A stretch of DNA of 64,000 nt from Planctomycetota bacterium. GTDB taxonomy: Bacteria; Planctomycetota; B15-G4; JADJEK01. Of the stretch, positions 59,706-64,000 are shown in pieces; the first letter of the stretch is position 1; each line of letters begins with the position of its first letter. Below the pieces are notes generated by a model that was not told the origin of the DNA, did not search any database, and saw nothing but the letters and a program-made list of their open reading frames with translations. A program made the position numbers and the translations under genes. Location of the stretch: NCBI GenBank assembly GCA_016709145.1, contig JADJEK010000001.1, positions 1,054,001-1,118,000 on the forward strand. The letters run 5' to 3'.

Positions 59706-60656
59706 TCAACTCTTCACGAAGCGATTCGCCCCGGATGCCGGGGCCCAGCCGAAGTCCGGCTCGAAGTGTTGCCAGAGGATGCTCGAGACGTTGCGGAGCA
59801 GGACGAAACCCTCGTTGTCGACGTCCCAGCTCTCGTCGAGCTGGTTCTTCGTGATGACGCTGAACACGTAGTCACCGTGCGGCGCGTTGACGAGGACGAC
59901 CTCGGAGCGCGATCGCTGGAGTGCGCCTTGCTTGGACGCCGCGGTGACCGTCGGCGGGATCTCGGACAGCGCTTCGCCGTTCCAGTAGATCCGCGTGAGG
60001 CAACGGTACATCTCTTCGCTCGACGCCACGTCGACGGTTTTGTTTTCACGGATACGAACGAGCAGTTCGGCCATCTCGCGCGCGGTGGTTTGCCCCCAGC
60101 CGTACTCGCGGTAGGCCTGCTCGCGACCCTCGGTCCGCGAGTTGACGCGAGTGACCGGGAACCCCTCGGCGTCGAGCCAGGCGTTGATCGCGGTTCCGGA
60201 GCCCGCCAATTCCTGGCACCAGACGCTCGCGGTGTTGTCGCTGGTCGTGATCATGAGCAGCACGAGCTTCGACAGCGTCAGGACCGAGCCGGGCTCGCAA
60301 TGCGCCAGCAGGTCTTCGCCGCCACGCGACCATTTCGGGTCGTACTCGAGCTTGGCGTCGTAGCGGAGGTCGCCGCGCGCGATCGCGTTCATCACGCCGC
60401 AGAGGATCGGGACTTTGATCATGCTCGCGGCGGGAAAGGTCTCGTCAGCCCGGAAGGCGAACGTCTCTCCGGTGCGCAGGTGTCGCACGTAGATGCCGAC
60501 GTCGCCTCGCACTCGGCTCGCGGCGGCCTTCAGCGCGGTCTCGAGATCGGTCGCGTTCGATGTGGGCGAAGTGAGCTGGCAGCCGACCAGCGCGAGTCCG
60601 AGGAGTGCCGACCACCACGCGCGATTTCGGCCAGGGGTTCGAACTCCGCGTTTCAT
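59706..60656 (-). CDS. Class A beta-lactamase-like serine hydrolase, lipoprotein
   Basis: The 316-residue product has a lipoprotein signal (LALVGC, Cys26) and class A motifs: Ser78-x-x-Lys81 (ASMIKVP), SDN at 139-141, and KQG at 242-244 where KTG is usual. The omega-loop catalytic Glu may be Glu176 (15 residues before TT at 190-191), but the loop GREQAYREYGWGQTT is unlike typical class A enzymes. It may hydrolyse beta-lactams or act on cell-wall peptides. It overlaps no gene; the divergent permease starts 45 bases away. Confidence 0.8.
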   Translation of the reverse strand: MKRGVRTPGRNRAWWSALLGLALVGCQLTSPTSNATDLETALKAAASRVRGDVGIYVRHLRTGETFAFRADETFPAASMIKVPILCGVMNAIARGDLRYDAKLEYDPKWSRGGEDLLAHCEPGSVLTLSKLVLLMITTSDNTASVWCQELAGSGTAINAWLDAEGFPVTRVNSRTEGREQAYREYGWGQTTAREMAELLVRIRENKTVDVASSEEMYRCLTRIYWNGEALSEIPPTVTAASKQGALQRSRSEVVLVNAPHGDYVFSVITKNQLDESWDVDNEGFVLLRNVSSILWQHFEPDFGWAPASGANRFVKS

Positions 60657-60700
60657 GGGATGTCGTCCTGGATCGGGTCCTCGATAGAGTCGGCCGCTCG

Positions 60701-61513
60701 ATGTCCGTGTTCGCCGTCCCCCTCGCACTCATCCGCATCTCGTTCGTCGCGAACCTCGCGTATCGACTGCGGTTCTACACGGGCGTGATCTCGTACCTCA
60801 TCTACGTGCTCGTGTACACGTCGATCTGGAAGGCCGTCTATGCGACCGGTGCGGCCGGCGGACCGCTCGCCGAGTTCCAGAGCTTCGAGGCGTTGTTCAC
60901 GTACTTCGCGGTCGGTTGGCTCGCGCGGTCGTTCTGCTTCAACAACGTGGATCGCACGTTGACGGAGCTCGTCGAGAGCGGGCACATCGCCGCTCGCGTC
61001 GCGCGACCCGTCTCGCTGCACTTGCAGATGTTGTGCGAAGCGATCGGCGAGGCCGCGTTCCGCGCGGCGTTCTTCTCGCCGATCCTGCTGACCGTGCTCG
61101 TGGTGTTCTTCGGCTTCCAGCCGCCGGCATCGCTCGGTTGCTTGCTCGCGTTCCTCGCGTCGCTGGTGCTGTCGATCGTGGTGATGGCCGAGCTGAACTT
61201 CTTGGTCGGACTGACCGCGTTCAAGACCCAGAGCACCTGGGGCATCATGCGCGCGAAGCAGTACCTGATCGAGTTGTTGTCCGGACTGCTGATCCCGCTG
61301 TCGTACTTCCCGGATGTGCTGCGCACGATCGCGTACTGCACGCCGTTCCCCGTGCTCACGTCGATCCCGAATCGCCTCTACCTCGGATTGGTGACCGGAG
61401 CAGAAGCCTGGGCATCGCTCGGTGTGTCCGCGGCTTGGGCCGTCGGCTTGTTCGTGGTCGCGATCGTCTGCGACCGCGCCGTGTCGAAGTCGCTGCAGGT
61501 GCAGGGAGGCTGA
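60701..61513 (+). CDS. ABC-2 family permease (first of pair)
   Basis: The 270-residue product has about six membrane segments and resembles the ABC2_membrane_6 family (ISYLIYVLVYTSIWKAVY, FNNVDRTLTELVESGHI, RPVSLHLQML). These permeases come in pairs with one ATP-binding protein. The next gene, whose start is three bases after this stop, is the second permease, but no ATPase gene adjoins them. Substrate is unknown. ATG 60701 has no strong ribosome binding site. Confidence 0.85.
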   Translation: MSVFAVPLALIRISFVANLAYRLRFYTGVISYLIYVLVYTSIWKAVYATGAAGGPLAEFQSFEALFTYFAVGWLARSFCFNNVDRTLTELVESGHIAARVARPVSLHLQMLCEAIGEAAFRAAFFSPILLTVLVVFFGFQPPASLGCLLAFLASLVLSIVVMAELNFLVGLTAFKTQSTWGIMRAKQYLIELLSGLLIPLSYFPDVLRTIAYCTPFPVLTSIPNRLYLGLVTGAEAWASLGVSAAWAVGLFVVAIVCDRAVSKSLQVQGG

Positions 61514-61515
61514 GC

Positions 61516-62304
61516 GTGCGCACCTTGGCGATCTACGGCGCGTACTTCGCGCAGTTCTTGAAGGCGCGCATGGCGTACCGCGCGGACTTCTTCGCCGAGG
61601 TGTTCGCCACCGGGCTCGGTTCCGCGGCGTCGCTCGCGTTCGTGTTCGTGCTGTTCGTGCCGATCGACGCGATCGCGGGCTGGTCGCGCGACGAGATCCT
61701 GTTCGTCTACGGCATGTCGATGATCCCGTACGGACTGTTCGCGACCGTGTCGTGGAACCTGTTCGACTTCGGCGATCGCTTCGTGATCGAGGGTCATTTC
61801 GATCGCGTGCTGTTGCGTCCGGTGAACTCGTTCGCGCAGGTCGTGTTCGAGGCGTTCCGCATCCAGACACTCACGGAGTCGGCGATCGGCGTGGTCGTGG
61901 TCGCGACCGCCGCGCGGCGATTGGGCCTCGAGCTCGGGATCATCGATCTCGCGTGGATGGGTGTCGCGGTGCTGTCGGGCTGCGCGATCTTCGTGGCCGT
62001 GTTCGGCACGATCGCGTCGTTGTCGTTCCACTTCGAGGATCGCGTCGGCATCGCGCCGCCGGTGTTCAACTTGATCAACGCGGGGCGCTATCCCGTCGAC
62101 CTGTTCCCGAAGGCCGTGCGCTTCGTGTTGCGCTGGATCATCCCGTTCGCGTTCGTCGCGTTCTATCCCTCGGCGTTGCCGCTGCACAAGGACGGGCTGC
62201 GGAACTTCTGCATGGCGACGCCGTTGGTGGCGCTCGTGTTCCTCGGCGTGCTCGCGTTCGCGTGGCGGCGTGGTGTGCGCAGTTACCAGAGCACCGGCAG
62301 CTGA
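61516..62304 (+). CDS. ABC-2 family permease (second of pair)
   Basis: The 262-residue product is the partner permease, with about six membrane segments and the matching loop FVIEGHFDRVLLRPVNSFAQV. It starts at GTG 61516, with GGGAGG upstream, three bases after the first permease. It contains YPVDLFPKAVRFVLRWIIPFAF near the end (given in parts: YPVDLFPKAVRF and IIPFAFVAFYP), a motif of the family. After it comes the convergent CxxC-protein gene, 54 bases away, so the missing ATPase is not downstream. Confidence 0.87.
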   Translation: MRTLAIYGAYFAQFLKARMAYRADFFAEVFATGLGSAASLAFVFVLFVPIDAIAGWSRDEILFVYGMSMIPYGLFATVSWNLFDFGDRFVIEGHFDRVLLRPVNSFAQVVFEAFRIQTLTESAIGVVVVATAARRLGLELGIIDLAWMGVAVLSGCAIFVAVFGTIASLSFHFEDRVGIAPPVFNLINAGRYPVDLFPKAVRFVLRWIIPFAFVAFYPSALPLHKDGLRNFCMATPLVALVFLGVLAFAWRRGVRSYQSTGS

Positions 62305-62358
62305 TCCGAGGCGGCGACCGCCGTCGGGGTCACGGCCGCCGCGAGCGAGTGCCGCGCA

Positions 62359-62619
62359 TCACGGTGCGTCGGCTTCGTCGATCAAGCTCTCCTGCGCGTC
62401 CGGCCGGTCCTTCTTCACGAGGTGGTACTCGTACTTGGCGTTGGTCGGCGCGTAGCGCAGGTGCCCGCTCTTGCACTCGGGGCACGGCCACTCGAGCAGC
62501 GCGCTCATGTTGGCGTTGTAGTGCATGAGCAAGTTGTTGTTCTTGTTGACGTAGATCTCGAACTCGCAGTCCCGCTTGTCGCAGCGGAACTTCAGCAACG
62601 TCAGATGCGTGCTCTTCAT
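62359..62619 (-). CDS. Small CxxC zinc-binding-like protein
   Basis: The 86-residue product has Cys13 and Cys18 (CDKRDC) and CPEC (46-49), enough for one metal site with a short beta-rich core (FEIYVNKNNNLLMHY). The N-rich KNNNL run is unusual for this GC-rich genome. It is read in the same direction as purF, 64 bases after it, so it may share its transcript. Function is unknown. Confidence 0.7.
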   Translation of the reverse strand: MKSTHLTLLKFRCDKRDCEFEIYVNKNNNLLMHYNANMSALLEWPCPECKSGHLRYAPTNAKYEYHLVKKDRPDAQESLIDEADAP

Positions 62620-62683
62620 GCTCGTCCTTCTCGTTCGGAGGTCGTGGCGGAACCGTCGTGGCGCGACTTCGGTCCGATCGTCC

Positions 62684-64000
62684 TCACGCTTTGGAACCGG
62701 TGACTTCGCGAATGGCGAGTCGATCGCCTTCGATCGCGGCGAGCATTTCCGGCGTCACGTCGCCGGTCGGATACTTGCCCGTGAAGCACGCGTTGCAGAA
62801 CTTGCGCAGATCCGCGTTGCCTTCGCGCGTGCCGTCCTCGAGGTTCTCGAGCGGCTGGTAGACGACGGCGTCCGCGCCGATCTCGGCAGCGATCTCCTTG
62901 TCGTCGCGACCCTTGGCGATGAACTCGTTGCGCGTCGACATGTCGATGCCGTACACGCACGGATGGCGCAGCGGCGGAGAGTACGAGGCGAAGTAGACCT
63001 TGCGCGCGCCCGAGGCCCTCGCGAGCTGGATGATCTGCTTCGACGTGTTGCCGCGCACGATCGAATCGTCGACGAGCAGGACGTCCTTGCCTTCGAACTC
63101 GATCTGGATCGGGTTCAGCTTCGCGCGGATGGACGTCCGGCGCACTTTGTCGTTGGGCATGATGAACGTGCGACCGATGTAGCGGTTCTTCACGAACGCT
63201 TCGCGGTAGCGCAGGTTCAGCGCGCGAGCCATCGCCGCGGCGGCGGTCGTCGCCGATTCCGGGATCGGAATGACGACGTCGGCGTGCAGACCGGTCTCCT
63301 TCCAGACCTCGGCGAGTTTCTCGCCCAAGCGCTGGCGGGTCTTGTAGACGCTGACCTTGTCGAGGAACGAGTCGGGACGCGCGAAGTAGACCCACTCGAA
63401 CAAGCACGGATGGTGCTCGTTCGCGATGACTTTGCGCTTGGTGACCGTGCCGTCGAGCGCGACGAAAACGGCTTCGCCGGGCTGGATGTTCGTGACCTTG
63501 TGGAAGTCGAGCAGGTCGGGGACGACGCTCTCGGACGCGAAGCAGTAGGCCGAGCCGTCCTTCTCGACGCGCTCCGCCATGAGGATCGGCTTGATCCCGA
63601 ACGGGTCGCGGAACGCGAACATGCCTTCGCCGGCGACGATGCCGACCACCGAGTACGCGCCCTTCAGGCGTTGCAGCGAGCCCTTGATCGCGTCGAACAG
63701 GACGTCGACGTTGAACGGCACGCCGCCCTTCATGCTGAGTTCGTCCGCGAGGACGTTCAGGATGATCTCGGCGTCGCAGGTCGAGTTGATCAGTCGACGA
63801 TCGCGCTGGCGCAGCGTCTCGCAGAGCTCGTGGTAGTTCGTCAGGTTGCCGTTGTGCGCGAGGGCGATGCCGTACGGGTGGTTGATGATGAACGGCTGGG
63901 CGTTCTCCACGCCGCCGCCACCGACGGTGGGATAGCGCACGTGTCCGATGCCGATCGAGCCGGTCAGCAGCGCCGTGTCCTCTTGGACGAAGACGTCGCG
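62684..64000 (-). CDS. purF: Amidophosphoribosyltransferase, N-terminus cut by window edge
   Basis: The visible 438 residues cover most of the enzyme that starts purine synthesis by making phosphoribosylamine from PRPP and glutamine. The glutaminase part (without its catalytic Cys, beyond the edge) shows GHVRYPTVGG, ALAHNGNLTN and STCDAE. The transferase part has the PRPP loop VLLVDDSIVRGNTSK and GIDMSTRNEF. A late CNACFTGKYP is typical of the iron-sulfur or Cys-containing class. The next gene on the strand is the CxxC protein. Confidence 0.97.
   Translation of the reverse strand, partial: RDVFVQEDTALLTGSIGIGHVRYPTVGGGGVENAQPFIINHPYGIALAHNGNLTNYHELCETLRQRDRRLINSTCDAEIILNVLADELSMKGGVPFNVDVLFDAIKGSLQRLKGAYSVVGIVAGEGMFAFRDPFGIKPILMAERVEKDGSAYCFASESVVPDLLDFHKVTNIQPGEAVFVALDGTVTKRKVIANEHHPCLFEWVYFARPDSFLDKVSVYKTRQRLGEKLAEVWKETGLHADVVIPIPESATTAAAAMARALNLRYREAFVKNRYIGRTFIMPNDKVRRTSIRAKLNPIQIEFEGKDVLLVDDSIVRGNTSKQIIQLARASGARKVYFASYSPPLRHPCVYGIDMSTRNEFIAKGRDDKEIAAEIGADAVVYQPLENLEDGTREGNADLRKFCNACFTGKYPTGDVTPEMLAAIEGDRLAIREVTGSKA

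Overview
The window is 64 kb of high-GC bacterial DNA, densely coding on both strands, with many overlapping stop/start codons (ATGA, GTGA, TGATG). The gene content points to Planctomycetota (inference, moderate confidence). The main clues are a PVC-type membrane dehydrogenase with HEAT repeats and a C-terminal cytochrome c, its overlapping DUF1080 partner, and many large secreted proteins with FG-GAP, PD40 or beta-helix repeats. I saw no rRNA, tRNA, CRISPR array or intact insertion sequence.

Layout. 1-2 kb: the start of a small membrane protein cut by the edge, then a sigma-factor gene with a four-cysteine insert that overlaps a one-pass membrane protein, a likely anti-sigma partner. 2-7.3 kb: leucine-type dehydrogenase followed by an S41 lipoprotein peptidase; on the other strand an ABC exporter (ATPase plus permease); then a secreted protein of unknown function. 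7.6-14.2 kb: two tandem secreted proteins of about 1,070 residues built almost entirely from five-residue repeats with a shared C-terminal domain; this is the most unusual part of the window. 14.3-22.7 kb: M14 carboxypeptidase, HtrA protease, M64 peptidase, a dynamin-like GTPase and a lipoprotein. 22.8-25.1 kb: topA. 25.3-33.9 kb: a compact type II secretion/type IV pilus assembly cluster: pseudopilin, GspE, GspF, second pseudopilin, fused PilM/GspL-like protein, PilO/GspM-like, PilP/GspC-like and secretin.

33.9-34.66 kb is a non-coding island of tandem, inverted and dispersed repeats; parts of it recur at 49.3-49.4 kb. 34.7-48.7 kb: a KefB/C-type antiporter, M24 aminopeptidase, FG-GAP protein, DUF1080/PVC-cytochrome pair, PD40 protein and M20 dipeptidase. 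49.4-52.1 kb: a sulfide/persulfide detoxification module (TauE/SafE exporter, MBL-rhodanese fusion, divergent ArsR regulator) followed by a cluster of three long hairpins. 52.4-56.1 kb: beta-helix protein, VOC protein, nitroreductase, the remnant of a short-chain dehydrogenase, and its TetR neighbour with a perfect palindromic operator. 56.2-64 kb: a short type IIA topoisomerase A subunit, a gluzincin-like membrane protein, a class A beta-lactamase-like lipoprotein, a pair of ABC-2 permeases with no ATPase gene beside them, a small CxxC protein, and purF running off the right edge.

Common themes are protein export and extracellular breakdown (five peptidase families, T2SS/T4P, beta-helix, FG-GAP and pentad-repeat surface proteins), with scattered housekeeping genes (topA, purF, a gyrA/parC homologue). 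All functions are read from motifs and gene order; no database search was possible.
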